Assembly: GCA_964485695.1 (NCBI GenBank)
Contig: CAZAKZ010000049.1
Location: forward strand, 1-35,284
Length of the DNA: 35,284 nt
Reading direction: 5' to 3'
Origin: CAZAKZ01 sp964485695
GTDB lineage: Bacteria > Planctomycetota > JAFGQW01
In this document: piece after piece, positions 17,888 to 27,922 of the stretch
How the letters are laid out: each line of letters starts with the position of its first letter
Position numbering within the stretch: the stretch's first letter is position 1
Made by a program: the position numbers and the translations under genes
Notes under the pieces: generated by a model
Seen by the model: the letters and a program-made list of their open reading frames with translations, nothing else
Told to the model about the DNA's origin: nothing
Database searches by the model: none

Positions 17888-18886
17888 TTACTTTTCCGTC
17901 TTCCAGAACCTGATCTCGTTGTCGTGGCCGGCGGCCAGGACCCACTTGCCGTCCGGGGAGAAGGCCACGTCCTTGATGATACCCTTGTGTCCTTCAAAGG
18001 TGCGGATGAGTTTGGGCTTCCGGGAGGTCGTCCAGAGCTCCAGGGTGCCCCGGAGTCCGCCCACCAGGAGCCGCTTGCTGTCGGGGCTGAAGGCGAGGGC
18101 GTAAACGTGGTCGGCATCGGTCTGGATCTTGCCGCCCTTCTTTGCTTTTGGAAGGTGCCACAGAAGGACCCTTCCCGCCTTGCAGCCCGACGCCATGAGC
18201 TTCTGGTTCTTGCTGACAGCCAGGGAGATGATGACGTCCTCGTGTTGTTCCTTGACGACCTTCTTCTCCTTGCCCACCGGGAAGGTCCAGACCTTGATCG
18301 TCTTGTCGAACCCGCTCGAGACCAGGAGCTTCCCGTTCCTGGCGAACGCCAGCTCGCCGATGCCGTATTCGTGGGCCTTCTCCAGGGTCTTGACGACTGT
18401 GCGGCCCACCACGTCCAGGATCAGGATGTGGCCGTCCAGGCCGCCGGTGACGAGGTACTTGCCGTCCGGGCTGTACTTGATGCTGTCCAGGCGAGCGGTC
18501 TGGCCCTCGAATACGTGGAGGTTCTCGCCGGTGGTGATGCTCCACAGCTTGACCTTGCCGTGGTAGCCGGCCGAGGCCAGGACCGAGCCGTCCGGGCTCA
18601 GGGCAACGCCGTTCACGCACAGGACGTGGGATTTCTGGATGGTCTGAATGGGCATGCCGTCCTGGAGTCTCCAGACGCGGATGGAATTGTCGCCGCTGCC
18701 CGCGGCGATGAGCTTTCCGTCCCTGGAGATGTCGATGTCCTGGATGTAGTCACTGGGCCCCGTGAGGGGCAGGCCGTCCTGGCCGCAGGCGGAACCCGGG
18801 AATGAAATCGAGGCAAGTGTCAGGTACAATCCCAGGGCGAAAAGGAGGAGGGTCGCTCGTTCACGTATCATGAAGGCCGGCAGCAT
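17888..18886 (-). CDS. Exported WD40-repeat beta-propeller protein
   Basis: The 332-residue protein begins with a signal-type hydrophobic segment (about 10-32) and then seven WD40 repeats, each with an SPDGK-like turn and an I-R/K-V/L-W-type strand (SIRVW, KVKLW, TIKVW, RVLLW, EIRFW). Seven repeats make one closed propeller, so the protein looks complete. WD40 propellers are interaction platforms; no catalytic residue is apparent and the partner is unknown. AGAGGAGAG lies directly upstream of the ATG at 18886. It is transcribed divergently from recQ. Confidence 0.9.
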   Translation of the reverse strand: MLPAFMIRERATLLLFALGLYLTLASISFPGSACGQDGLPLTGPSDYIQDIDISRDGKLIAAGSGDNSIRVWRLQDGMPIQTIQKSHVLCVNGVALSPDGSVLASAGYHGKVKLWSITTGENLHVFEGQTARLDSIKYSPDGKYLVTGGLDGHILILDVVGRTVVKTLEKAHEYGIGELAFARNGKLLVSSGFDKTIKVWTFPVGKEKKVVKEQHEDVIISLAVSKNQKLMASGCKAGRVLLWHLPKAKKGGKIQTDADHVYALAFSPDSKRLLVGGLRGTLELWTTSRKPKLIRTFEGHKGIIKDVAFSPDGKWVLAAGHDNEIRFWKTEK

Positions 18887-19018
18887 TGCACTCTCCTCTG
18901 CACGGATACCCGGGTAGGTTCACAGGGTAAGGTATTTTCCTGGACCTGTGAAGTGAGCCCGCTATATTTCCCCGCCCTTCCTCGCCAGGGAGGGTGTTGG
19001 TGGACGAGGGGATCTCGC

Positions 19019-20704
<1,686 letters not shown>

Positions 20705-20707
20705 GTA

Positions 20708-22096
20708 TTACCTCTCCAGCTGCGACTTCACCGGCTTCACGGTCTTTCGGTGACGCGCCACGATCTCCAGGATGTCCGCGATGACCTTCGGGTGGGTCTT
20801 GGCGGAGTTGAATCGCTCCGACGGATCGTGGTCCAGGTGGTAGAGCAGTGGTGGATCGTGCTTCTTGGCCTTCTTCTGGCGGTATCCGGCCCGGGTGAGA
20901 AAGTGCGCCTTCCAGGGGCCCTTGCGGCAGGCCATGAGACGGGTGCCGCGGTAGTAGAACATCTCCTTGCGCGGGCTCGGGCTTGTGCCGAGGAGCAGGG
21001 GGGCCAGGTCGTACCCGTCCATGATCCGATCCTTCGGCAGGGGGATGCCGGCCAGGGCCAGACACGTCGGGAACACGTCCAGGGTGGAGGCCAGGCCGGC
21101 GCTGACGGAGCCCGGCCGGATACGCCCCGGCCACCACGCGAGGCAGGGCTCCCGCACGCCCCCTTCCCAGGTGCTTCCCTTGCCTCCACGCAGCAGGCTG
21201 GCCGAACCGCCGCGCTGCCGTCGGATGAGCCAGGGGCCATTATCACTGGTGAAGAACACCAGGGTGTGCTTCGTTAGGCCGAGTCGCCGCGCCGCTTCCA
21301 GGATCCGGCCCACGCTCCAGTCCAGCTCCTTGACTACGTCCCCGTAGAGGCCGCGGCGGCTGGTCCCCTTGAAGGCCTTTGAGGCGTGGAGCGGTGTGTG
21401 GGGGAAGGTGTGGGGGAAGTAGAGGAAGAAGGGCCGATGCCGGTTTCCTTCCATGAAGGCCAGCGCCCTCTCGGTGTAGCGCCGGGTCAGGGTCGCCTGC
21501 ACGGCCGGGTTCTCGAGGACGGCCTCTCCCTCCATGAGGCAGGTCGGCTTCATGTCGTTGCTGTAGGGTATGCCGAAGTAAGAATCGAAGCCGTGACGCA
21601 TGGGAAGGTGTTGCGGGAGGTGGCCCAGGTGCCACTTGCCGATGCAGGCAGTAGCGTAGTTTTTCTGCTTCAGGGCCTCGGCCAGGGTGATTTCCGATCG
21701 GGGCAGACCGCCCCTGGACTTGGTCGAGAGCACTCTTCGCTTGTCGCTGCACATGCCGCTCCGGATGGGCAACCGGCCTGTGAGCAGGGCTGCCCGGCTG
21801 GGGGTGCACACCGGGGAGGAGGAGTAGAACTGGGTGAGTTTCATGCCCTCGGCCGCCATGCGGTCCAGGTTCGGGGTGTGGAGGGTGGGGTGGCCGTAGC
21901 AGCTCAGATCGCCGTAGCCCAGGTCGTCGGCGAAGATGATGATGATGTTGGGCGGTCGGCCAGCCCGGCCGGATCTCTCGCGGGATTCCGGTGCCGTGAG
22001 GGTAGTGCATCCGAAGCCGGAATGGAGTGCGGCGGCCGAGGCTGCCAGGGCCGCAGTGGCGCGGCCGGTTCGGGTCAAGAACTCTCGTCGATTCAT
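20708..22096 (-). CDS. Exported sulfatase (formylglycine type, Tat signal)
   Basis: The 462-residue protein starts with a twin-arginine signal (RREFLTRTGRATAALAAS). The alkaline-phosphatase-fold sulfatase domain carries ADDLGYGD (56-63), the formylglycine motif CTPSRAALLTG with Cys97, GKWHLG and SDNGP. The active-site Cys must be converted to formylglycine by a maturase, which is not in the window. It hydrolyses sulfate esters, probably on polysaccharides outside the cytoplasm. The ATG at 22096 follows GGAGGATC. It converges with recQ (3 bases between stops) and is divergent from the toroid-like gene, with which it may share regulation. Confidence 0.93.
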   Translation of the reverse strand: MNRREFLTRTGRATAALAASAAALHSGFGCTTLTAPESRERSGRAGRPPNIIIIFADDLGYGDLSCYGHPTLHTPNLDRMAAEGMKLTQFYSSSPVCTPSRAALLTGRLPIRSGMCSDKRRVLSTKSRGGLPRSEITLAEALKQKNYATACIGKWHLGHLPQHLPMRHGFDSYFGIPYSNDMKPTCLMEGEAVLENPAVQATLTRRYTERALAFMEGNRHRPFFLYFPHTFPHTPLHASKAFKGTSRRGLYGDVVKELDWSVGRILEAARRLGLTKHTLVFFTSDNGPWLIRRQRGGSASLLRGGKGSTWEGGVREPCLAWWPGRIRPGSVSAGLASTLDVFPTCLALAGIPLPKDRIMDGYDLAPLLLGTSPSPRKEMFYYRGTRLMACRKGPWKAHFLTRAGYRQKKAKKHDPPLLYHLDHDPSERFNSAKTHPKVIADILEIVARHRKTVKPVKSQLER

Positions 22097-22183
22097 GGCG
22101 GATCCTCCAGGCCGGGAAGTGGGCTCCATGTCAGCAAAGATGGCCGGGGGGATCCAGGGATTTCCCGGCGCATCGACCCCGTC

Positions 22184-22213
22184 TTGACACGCGACCCCGG
22201 AGTGCGTTCTCAT
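22184..22213 (+). promoter_or_regulatory. Predicted promoter for the toroid-like exported protein
   Basis: A perfect -35 box TTGACA (22184-22189) is followed after 18 bases by TCTCAT (22208-22213), four of six matches to the -10 consensus. It lies about 30 bases before the ATG, in the gap shared with the divergent sulfatase gene. Confidence 0.5.
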
Positions 22214-22242
22214 GGGGGCGTTCTACCGGAAAGGACCCAGCC

Positions 22243-23604
22243 ATGCCGGCCCGCGCCGTCGTTTGGATATTCCTCGCAGTGTTCACCTCCTCTGTTGGAG
22301 CCCAGATCACCGACGTGAAGGACCAGCGGATCCTGGCCAGCTTCCTCGATCACGTCCGCCGCGTGCCCGAGCGCCTCAGCGCGGACCGCTGCAGGACCAT
22401 GGCCGCCGAGGAGCCCGAGGGCTACACCTGGAAGCTCCTGCCCCAGCTGGACATGCTGCTGACGGCTTACGCCCTCACCGGCAAGGCGTCTTTCCTGAAG
22501 TCCTTCACGGCGACCTTCAAGAATCTGCGCGCGGCCATGACAAAGGGGCCGGACGGATACCTCGGGTGGTACGGGAAGCCACTCACCACCTTCAGGAATC
22601 CCGACCGGCCCGATGACAAGGTCGACGTCATCATCAGCAGCTTCAAGGCGGTGGAGGTGCTAGGCCGGTTCCTCGAGCTGGTTCAGCAAAAGAAAGCTCT
22701 CGACCACCGGTACGCCCGGCAGCGGCGGGCCTACCTGGACCTCATGAAGAACCACCTGATCAGGAAGTGGGACGCCCGGCGCCGCTACCTGGACCTGGGT
22801 AAGAAGGGCGGGATCTACCGCACCCACGCCGGCCTCAAGGACGTGAAGGCCGGCCTGACCCAGCCCCACAACAAGCACGCCAAGATCGTGGTGGCCCTGG
22901 TCCGGCTCCACCGCGTCACCGGCGACGCAGCGTACTTGCGCCGGGCCGCGAAGATCGGCACCCGGTTCAAGCACTGCCTCACGCTCCGGGACGGCCACTA
23001 CGAGTGGAACTACTGGGATCCGGCCGGGGCGTGGGATGTGCACCCCAAGGATCCAAACCGGTGGAAGCACTGGATCGGACCGGAGCACCGGAGCGGTTAC
23101 TACGCCTTGAGCCTCACCCAGGCCGTCCTGCTCTTTCATCACGGCGTGGTGTTCACGCGCAAGGACATCGACCGGTTCCTCCGGACCCAGCTCGAGATGA
23201 CCTGGAACGGCGACCTGGAGAATCCCCGGTTCCACCGCGTGGATCGCTCCCGGGGCAAGCAGCGCGGCCGCTACATCTGTCCGGCCCTGGCGCCGTTTCA
23301 CCAGAAGATCCATGCCTTCCTCTATACCGGGCCGCGCCAGGAGGAGCGCCTCGCCCAGGCCGGCCACCCCTGGCGGGGCGGGCCTGTGGCCGATGCGTAC
23401 CTCCGCGGGAAATACCTGGACAGCCCCGCGGTCAAGGGCGGGAAGGCCGTGTACGGGGAGGTGGGCAAGCGGTTCCGGCAGGCGTCGGAGAACCAGCGGT
23501 TCCTGGAGGCGCTCCGGTTCACGGTAAAGGGTATGGGATACCAGATACCCCGGAGTCCGCAGCAGATGCGGCCGCTGCCCAGGGCAAAGGGAGCGAAGAG
23601 GTGA
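22243..23604 (+). CDS. Exported alpha/alpha-toroid-like protein, possible polysaccharide lyase or glycosidase
   Basis: The 453-residue protein has a signal peptide (MPARAVVWIFLAVFTSSVGA) and a mainly helical body. Repeated helical hairpins such as LDMLLTAYALTGKASFLKSF and LVRLHRVTGDAAYLRRAAKI resemble the (alpha/alpha)-toroid fold of polysaccharide lyases, epimerases and six-hairpin glycosidases. Aromatic clusters (GYLGWYG, YEWNYWDPAGAWD) fit a sugar-binding cleft. No family was assigned with certainty and catalytic residues are not known. AAGGA lies eight bases before the ATG. Position opposite a sulfatase suggests a shared task on sulfated glycans; this is inference. Confidence 0.7.
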   Translation: MPARAVVWIFLAVFTSSVGAQITDVKDQRILASFLDHVRRVPERLSADRCRTMAAEEPEGYTWKLLPQLDMLLTAYALTGKASFLKSFTATFKNLRAAMTKGPDGYLGWYGKPLTTFRNPDRPDDKVDVIISSFKAVEVLGRFLELVQQKKALDHRYARQRRAYLDLMKNHLIRKWDARRRYLDLGKKGGIYRTHAGLKDVKAGLTQPHNKHAKIVVALVRLHRVTGDAAYLRRAAKIGTRFKHCLTLRDGHYEWNYWDPAGAWDVHPKDPNRWKHWIGPEHRSGYYALSLTQAVLLFHHGVVFTRKDIDRFLRTQLEMTWNGDLENPRFHRVDRSRGKQRGRYICPALAPFHQKIHAFLYTGPRQEERLAQAGHPWRGGPVADAYLRGKYLDSPAVKGGKAVYGEVGKRFRQASENQRFLEALRFTVKGMGYQIPRSPQQMRPLPRAKGAKR

Positions 23605-23645
23605 GGCGGTTATGACCCGGCCGGTGTTCCACAGCTGCTGCAGAT

Positions 23646-23743
23646 CCCACGACATTTTCATGGCCAGAATCGGGCCATTCATAGACTGTGGAGCATCCCA
23701 CGGCCCGGTTTCGGCCCAATTTTGGCCAAAGAAGACCTGTGGG
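23646..23743. repeat. 98-nt compound palindromic repeat, copy B (47-4-47)
   Basis: Unit 1 (23646-23692) begins CCCACG and ends TGTGGA; unit 2 (23697-23743) begins CCCACG and ends TGTGGG; they are separated by GCAT. Each unit is a quasi-palindrome centred on its nucleotide 24, with an apical stem ATGGCC/GGCCAT in unit 1 and GGCC/GGCC in unit 2. The units are also imperfect inverted complements of each other (TGGCCAGAATCGGGCC against TGGCCAAAATTGGGCC). It lies in the 172-base gap between the toroid-like gene and the thioesterase gene. Confidence 0.85.
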
Positions 23744-23776
23744 CTAAGACAACGTACATCGCGAAAGGAATGATCC

Positions 23777-24205
23777 ATGCCCTTCCGAACCCGGGTGAAG
23801 GTTCGCTTCAATCACGCCGACCGTGCCGGTATCGTGTTCTACGGCAACTACCTCACCCTGGCCCACCACGTGCTGGAGGAATTCGTGGAGGCGGTGGGCT
23901 TCACCTGGGACGAGTGGTTCGCGAATCCGTCCTGGGGCACCCCCTTCCGGAAGGTGGAAGTGGACTACCGGAAGCCGCACCTGCCGGGCCGGGATCTGGA
24001 CGCGGAGTTCTGGCTCGAGGACCTCAGCAACGCCTCCATTACCTCGCGGTATCGCTTCTTCAACGGCGAGGGAGACCTGGTCAGCGAGATCCGCGCTGTC
24101 AACGTGTTCATGGATTACCGCACCCTGACCAAGGTGCCCATGCCCGAGTCGGTGCGGGCCCGGTTGGAGTCGCAGGTGGAAAGGGTGCCCGAGATCACGG
24201 AGTGA
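23777..24205 (+). CDS. Hotdog-fold acyl-CoA thioesterase (4HBT family), candidate DHNA-CoA thioesterase
   Basis: This 142-residue single-domain protein has the 4-hydroxybenzoyl-CoA thioesterase motif NHADRAGIVFYGNYL (12-26), in which the Asp is the expected catalytic residue. It hydrolyses an acyl-CoA thioester in the cytoplasm. The menaquinone pathway needs a 1,4-dihydroxy-2-naphthoyl-CoA thioesterase between MenB and MenA, and the cyanobacterial enzyme for that step belongs to this family. The gene sits just past the end of the men operon, converging with menE, so that role is plausible but unproven; a YbgC/FadM-like role is the alternative. AAAGGA precedes the ATG. The gene is bracketed by two copies of the 98-nt repeat. 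Confidence 0.85.
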   Translation: MPFRTRVKVRFNHADRAGIVFYGNYLTLAHHVLEEFVEAVGFTWDEWFANPSWGTPFRKVEVDYRKPHLPGRDLDAEFWLEDLSNASITSRYRFFNGEGDLVSEIRAVNVFMDYRTLTKVPMPESVRARLESQVERVPEITE

Positions 24206-24219
24206 TTTGCATCACAGTT

Positions 24220-24317
24220 CTCACGCCGGTTTTTTTGCTCGAAGTGAGCTAATTTAGAGCCGTGAGACGCCTCACACCTGATTTTTAGCTCGAATCGAGC
24301 AAAAAAATAGCCGTGAG
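24220..24317. repeat. 98-nt compound palindromic repeat, copy C (47-4-47)
   Basis: Unit 1 (24220-24266) begins CTCACG and ends CGTGAG; unit 2 (24271-24317) begins CTCACA and ends CGTGAG; the spacer is ACGC. Each unit is a quasi-palindrome centred on nucleotide 24: apical stems GCTC/GAGC in unit 1 and GCTCG/CGAGC in unit 2, flanked by T and A runs. The units are inverted near-complements of each other. Inner sequence is AT-rich and quite unlike copies B and D although length and pairing register are the same. It separates the convergent thioesterase and menE genes and may also stop transcription from either side. Confidence 0.87.
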
Positions 24318-24319
24318 CG

Positions 24320-25447
24320 CTAGTGCCTGATTTGCTCCAGCACTTCCCCGCGCAGGAGCTTGCCGAGCGGAGATCGTGGAAGAACGGGCAACCTGTGCAC
24401 GGCCCGGGCCCGCTCGAAGGGCAGGACCCTATGGTTGAACACCTCGAGGACCGCGTTCACCTCCTCGTCGGTGCCGCCCGACACCACCAGGCGGATCTCG
24501 CGGCCCAGGCGCGCTTCGGGCACAGCCACCAGGGCCGCGTCGCCGGGGAAGGCAAGGTTCTCGGTCACCTCATGGAGGTGCGCCTCGAGGGGAGGGAGGG
24601 ACACGTTCTCGCCGCCCATCTTGAAGAAGTCCTCCCCGCGGCCCTCCACCGTCAACGTGGCGTCGGACACGGTCCCCTGGTCCTCGGATGTCCACCAGCC
24701 GTCCACCCTGGGATCCTCGAAGGTGACGGCACCCGAGGTGTCCGTTGCATACCCGGTGAGTAGCGCCTCGCTCCGGAACCGGAGGAGGCCCTCGCCGGTC
24801 ACGGCCGCTTCCACGTGCGGGAGGATCTCGAGGGACGCGGCCGCGTCCCGGTCCAGGGAGGCCGTGGCGATCTGCGAGGCGCACTCGGTAGCGCCGTAGC
24901 TGGGGAGCAAGGGCCAGCCCAGGGCGCGGCCGCGCTGATACACAGGATCCGGGAGAACACCGCCGCCCACCACCACGGCGCGAAGCGAGGAAGGACATTG
25001 GATTTGCTTCTGCACCAGATCGTGGACCTGGGTCGGCACCAGGGAACTCAGGGTGGCGTGGTGCCTGGAAACCAGGTCTACGAGCGCAGCGGGCGACCAC
25101 GCCGGGGGCAATCCCGCGGCGTCGTGATCCCCCGCGACCCGGGCGCCGCTCACGTGGGCCCGGGCCAGGATGCCGAGGCCGCCCACGTGAAACAGGGGGA
25201 GCACGTTGGCCCATACGTCGCGGGCGCCGGCATCGAGGTGCGTGTTCACCGCCTCGGCCGAGGCCAGGCACGCGGCCCGGGAGAGCGCCACGAGCTTCAC
25301 CGGGCCCGTGGCGCCGGAGGTGGCCAGCCAGAGATGCCCCTTCAGCGACGGCAACTTCGAGACCATGCGGTCCAGCCGGTGACGCTCCTCGGGCGGGAAT
25401 CGCGGGTTCAGCAGCACCTCGGTGGATTCGGACGTCCAGTCAATCAC
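24320..25447 (-). CDS. menE: o-Succinylbenzoate-CoA ligase MenE
   Basis: The 375-residue AMP-forming ligase has the P-loop TSGATGPVK (43-51), the YGATE motif, the hinge region GRGEDFFKMGGENVS and the C-terminal SPLGKLL with catalytic Lys363. It activates o-succinylbenzoate with ATP and CoA for ring closure by MenB. It is shorter than E. coli MenE (451), mainly at the N-terminus. The GTG start overlaps the menA stop by 8 bases. It is the last gene of the men operon, and its stop lies 2 bases from repeat copy C. Assignment to MenE rather than another acyl-CoA ligase rests mostly on the operon. Confidence 0.9.
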   Translation of the reverse strand: MIDWTSESTEVLLNPRFPPEERHRLDRMVSKLPSLKGHLWLATSGATGPVKLVALSRAACLASAEAVNTHLDAGARDVWANVLPLFHVGGLGILARAHVSGARVAGDHDAAGLPPAWSPAALVDLVSRHHATLSSLVPTQVHDLVQKQIQCPSSLRAVVVGGGVLPDPVYQRGRALGWPLLPSYGATECASQIATASLDRDAAASLEILPHVEAAVTGEGLLRFRSEALLTGYATDTSGAVTFEDPRVDGWWTSEDQGTVSDATLTVEGRGEDFFKMGGENVSLPPLEAHLHEVTENLAFPGDAALVAVPEARLGREIRLVVSGGTDEEVNAVLEVFNHRVLPFERARAVHRLPVLPRSPLGKLLRGEVLEQIRH

Positions 25448-26327
25448 AGATCATCCCCGCTGCAAGAAGCACGCTGAATACCAGGTGAAGCCCGGCGGTC
25501 CAGGCCAGGAATTTGTTGTAGATCGCCCCGGGTTCGTGGGCGAAGACGCCGCGGAAAAGCCGGATGGCCAGGGGCAGCGATAGAAACGGCAGCAGCACCG
25601 TGACCCAGGCCCCGGAAAATGCCCACCCCAGGTTCAGGGCAAAGGGCGTCAGACACAGAAATGCGATCTCGTAGCGGCCGAAGGTCACGCCCAGCCGGAC
25701 CGCCAGGGTCTTCTTGCCGGACCTTCGATCCTCCTCCACGTCGCGGAGGTTGTTCACGGCCAGAAGGGCGGTGGCCAGCAGTCCCACCTGGAAGCCAGCC
25801 AGGACCACGTCCGGTTGAAGGGTGCCCGACTGCAGGTAGAACATGCCGCCCACGGCCGCCAGGCCGAAGAACACCACCACGAACACGTCGCCGAGACCCA
25901 GGTAGGCCAGGGGAAACGGGCCGCCCGTGTAACCGTAGGCGAGGGCGAGAGAGACCACGCCGAGAATTACGATAGGCCAGCCGCCGGCCACTACCAGGGG
26001 TACGCCGAAGGCCAGGGCCGCGGCCGCGGCCAGGAATCCGCCCAGGACCACGCGGCGGGCGGAGATCAGTCCGCTCTGGGTGACGCGCGTCGGGCCCAGG
26101 CGCTCGCCGGTGTCGGTGCCCTTCCTGAAGTCGAGGGCGTCGTTGAACAGGTTGGTGGCGATCTGGATGGCGCCGGCGCTCAGCAAGGCGAACAGCGAGA
26201 GGTGCCACTTCAGGCCGTGGCCGTGGTGCATGGCCAGGCCGGTGCCCACCAGGATCGTCGCCAGGGCGGCCGAGAGGGTCCTGGGCCGGAAGGCGAGAAA
26301 CCACCGGCCTGCAAGGGACGCCGTCAT
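25440..26327 (-). CDS. menA: 1,4-Dihydroxy-2-naphthoate polyprenyltransferase MenA
   Basis: The 295-residue integral membrane protein of the UbiA superfamily has about eight to nine hydrophobic helices and both Asp-rich motifs: NLFNDALDFRKGTD (59-72) and NNLRDVEEDRRSGKKT (192-207). It prenylates and decarboxylates DHNA to demethylmenaquinone. The ATG overlaps the menB stop by four bases (ATGA), supporting this start; a longer open frame to 26762 is only a shadow of menB. It overlaps menE by 8 bases. Confidence 0.96.
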   Translation of the reverse strand: MTASLAGRWFLAFRPRTLSAALATILVGTGLAMHHGHGLKWHLSLFALLSAGAIQIATNLFNDALDFRKGTDTGERLGPTRVTQSGLISARRVVLGGFLAAAAALAFGVPLVVAGGWPIVILGVVSLALAYGYTGGPFPLAYLGLGDVFVVVFFGLAAVGGMFYLQSGTLQPDVVLAGFQVGLLATALLAVNNLRDVEEDRRSGKKTLAVRLGVTFGRYEIAFLCLTPFALNLGWAFSGAWVTVLLPFLSLPLAIRLFRGVFAHEPGAIYNKFLAWTAGLHLVFSVLLAAGMICD

Positions 26328-27184
26328 GGCAGTCGGGGGTACTTCTTGAAGTCGGGTTTCCGCTTCTCGTTGTAGGCGTTCCGCCCCTCCTGGGCCTCTT
26401 CCGACATGTAGTAGAGGAGGGTGGCGTTTCCGGCCAGCTCCAGGAGTCCCATCTGGCCGTCGCAGTCGGCGTTCATGGACGCCTTGAGGCACCGGAGTGC
26501 CAGGGAAGAGTGCTGCATCATTTCCCGGCACCACACGAGGGTCTCTTCTTCCAGCCTGGACACCGGCACCACCGCGTTCACCAGTCCCATGTCCAGGGCC
26601 TGTTTCGCATCGTATTGCCGGCACAGGTACCAGATCTCCCGGGCCTTCTTCTGACCCACGATGCGGGCGAGGTAGCTCGAACCCAGGCCGCCGTCGAAGG
26701 ACCCCACCTTGGGGCCGGTCTGGCCGAACCGCGCGTTGGAGGCGGCGATGGTGAGGTCGCACACCACGTGGAGAACGTGGCCGCCGCCAACGGCGTATCC
26801 CGCCACCATGGCCACCACGGGCTTGGGCATGGAACGGATCAGGCGGTGCAGGTCCAGGACGTTGAGGCGCTCCACGCCGTCTTCGTCCACGTACCCGGCG
26901 TTGCCGCGGACCCGCTGGTCGCCACCCGAGCAGAAAGCCTTCCTACCCTCGCCGGTGAGGATGACCACGCCGATGTCCGGGGCGTCTCGGGCGATGGTGA
27001 AGGCCTCGATCATCTCCGTGACCGTGCGGGGCCGGAAGGCATTCCGCACCTCGGGTCGGTTGATGGTGACCTTGGCGATGCCGTCCTCGGTGCGCTCGAA
27101 CCGGATGTCGGTGAACGTCTTGATGGAGGTCCATACGGCACTGGGCTTCTTGCTCGAGGAGGTCTTTGCTCTGGCTCTGGCCAT
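26324..27184 (-). CDS. menB: 1,4-Dihydroxy-2-naphthoyl-CoA synthase MenB
   Basis: The 286-residue crotonase-fold enzyme is very close to known MenB proteins: FCSGGDQ (oxyanion and substrate loop), GGGHVLHVVCDL, FGQTGPKVGSFDGG and GQKKAREIWYLCRQYDAKQA. It cyclises o-succinylbenzoyl-CoA to DHNA-CoA. The N-terminal 20 residues are basic and probably flexible. AGGTGG precedes the ATG. menH ends 12 bases upstream and menA overlaps by ATGA. Confidence 0.97.
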   Translation of the reverse strand: MARARAKTSSSKKPSAVWTSIKTFTDIRFERTEDGIAKVTINRPEVRNAFRPRTVTEMIEAFTIARDAPDIGVVILTGEGRKAFCSGGDQRVRGNAGYVDEDGVERLNVLDLHRLIRSMPKPVVAMVAGYAVGGGHVLHVVCDLTIAASNARFGQTGPKVGSFDGGLGSSYLARIVGQKKAREIWYLCRQYDAKQALDMGLVNAVVPVSRLEEETLVWCREMMQHSSLALRCLKASMNADCDGQMGLLELAGNATLLYYMSEEAQEGRNAYNEKRKPDFKKYPRLP

Positions 27185-27196
27185 GGCGCCACCTGT

Positions 27197-27922
27197 CTAT
27201 TCTTGGATGCCGCAGTCCGAGAGGAATCCCTCGACCTGACGGAGGAAAGAACCGGGAGCCTCCCAGGGAACTCGGTGGGCGGACCCCTCCACGATGTGCA
27301 GGGTGCCGGCCGGAAGATGTTGCACTGCAGCGGCCCCGAGACGAACGAATCGATGGTCTTGTGCTCCGGCTAACCATAGCACGGGGAAGGAGAGGCTGCC
27401 CAGGGAGGAGAGGAGGTTTTTCTGGGTGCCGAGGGACCAGGTCCTGAGGGCCCCGGCCAGGGCCGCCCGGCTCCAGTCGGCTTCCGGCTGCTCGAGAGAC
27501 GGGCCCCGGGTCCCGAACACGGCCTGGCCGTTCCACGCCTGCATCAGGGGGCTCCAGGCCTCGGTCTCGAAGCGCCGGGCCCACCCCGCGTCGTCCTGGC
27601 GACGAGCGGCCCGTTCGTCCGCGGTGGAGAGGCCGGGGTGGGTGGACACGATGACGGCCGCCTTCCAGAGCGCCGGCCGCGCCAGGCACGCATGGAGTGC
27701 CAGGCGTCCGCCGAGGGAGTAGCCGAGCACCACGGGGGCGGAGTCCGCGGCCTCCACCTCTCGGGCAAAGGCCGCGCCCCACGGAACGAGGTCGCGATCG
27801 TCGGGCGGATCGGAAAAGAGGTCGGGCCGGCGCACCTCGGGAAAGCCCATACGGGCGAAGGCCTCGAGGAAGGGGTTCCAGTCCGAGGCCCTGCCCAGGA
27901 AACCGTGCAGGCACCAGATCAT
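27197..27922 (-). CDS. menH: Alpha/beta hydrolase MenH (SHCHC synthase)
   Basis: This 241-residue alpha/beta hydrolase has the nucleophile elbow GYSLGG, an acid residue in AGAQDHRF and the catalytic His in GSAHRVPWE; HGFLGRASDW near the N-terminus is the typical MenH oxyanion segment. It eliminates pyruvate from the MenD product to give SHCHC. The ATG at 27922 overlaps the menD stop by ATGA and begins directly before the first strand (MIWCLHGF). The position between menD and menB supports MenH over a generic hydrolase. Confidence 0.93.
   Translation of the reverse strand: MIWCLHGFLGRASDWNPFLEAFARMGFPEVRRPDLFSDPPDDRDLVPWGAAFAREVEAADSAPVVLGYSLGGRLALHACLARPALWKAAVIVSTHPGLSTADERAARRQDDAGWARRFETEAWSPLMQAWNGQAVFGTRGPSLEQPEADWSRAALAGALRTWSLGTQKNLLSSLGSLSFPVLWLAGAQDHRFVRLGAAAVQHLPAGTLHIVEGSAHRVPWEAPGSFLRQVEGFLSDCGIQE

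Noticed and set aside
23646..24317. Integron attC-type recombination sites around the thioesterase gene
   Set aside because: The elements are palindromic and frame a gene, but they lack the R' GTTRRRY and R'' RYYYAAC cores, and no integrase gene is present.
24220..24317. Plain bidirectional intrinsic terminator between the thioesterase gene and menE
   Set aside because: A terminator role is possible given the T and A runs, but the exact 47-4-47 layout shared with two other loci is not explained by termination alone.
25440..26762. A longer 440-residue MenA with an N-terminal extension
   Set aside because: The added 145 residues are a shifted-frame reading of menB; the ATGA junction at 26324-26327 gives the normal start.
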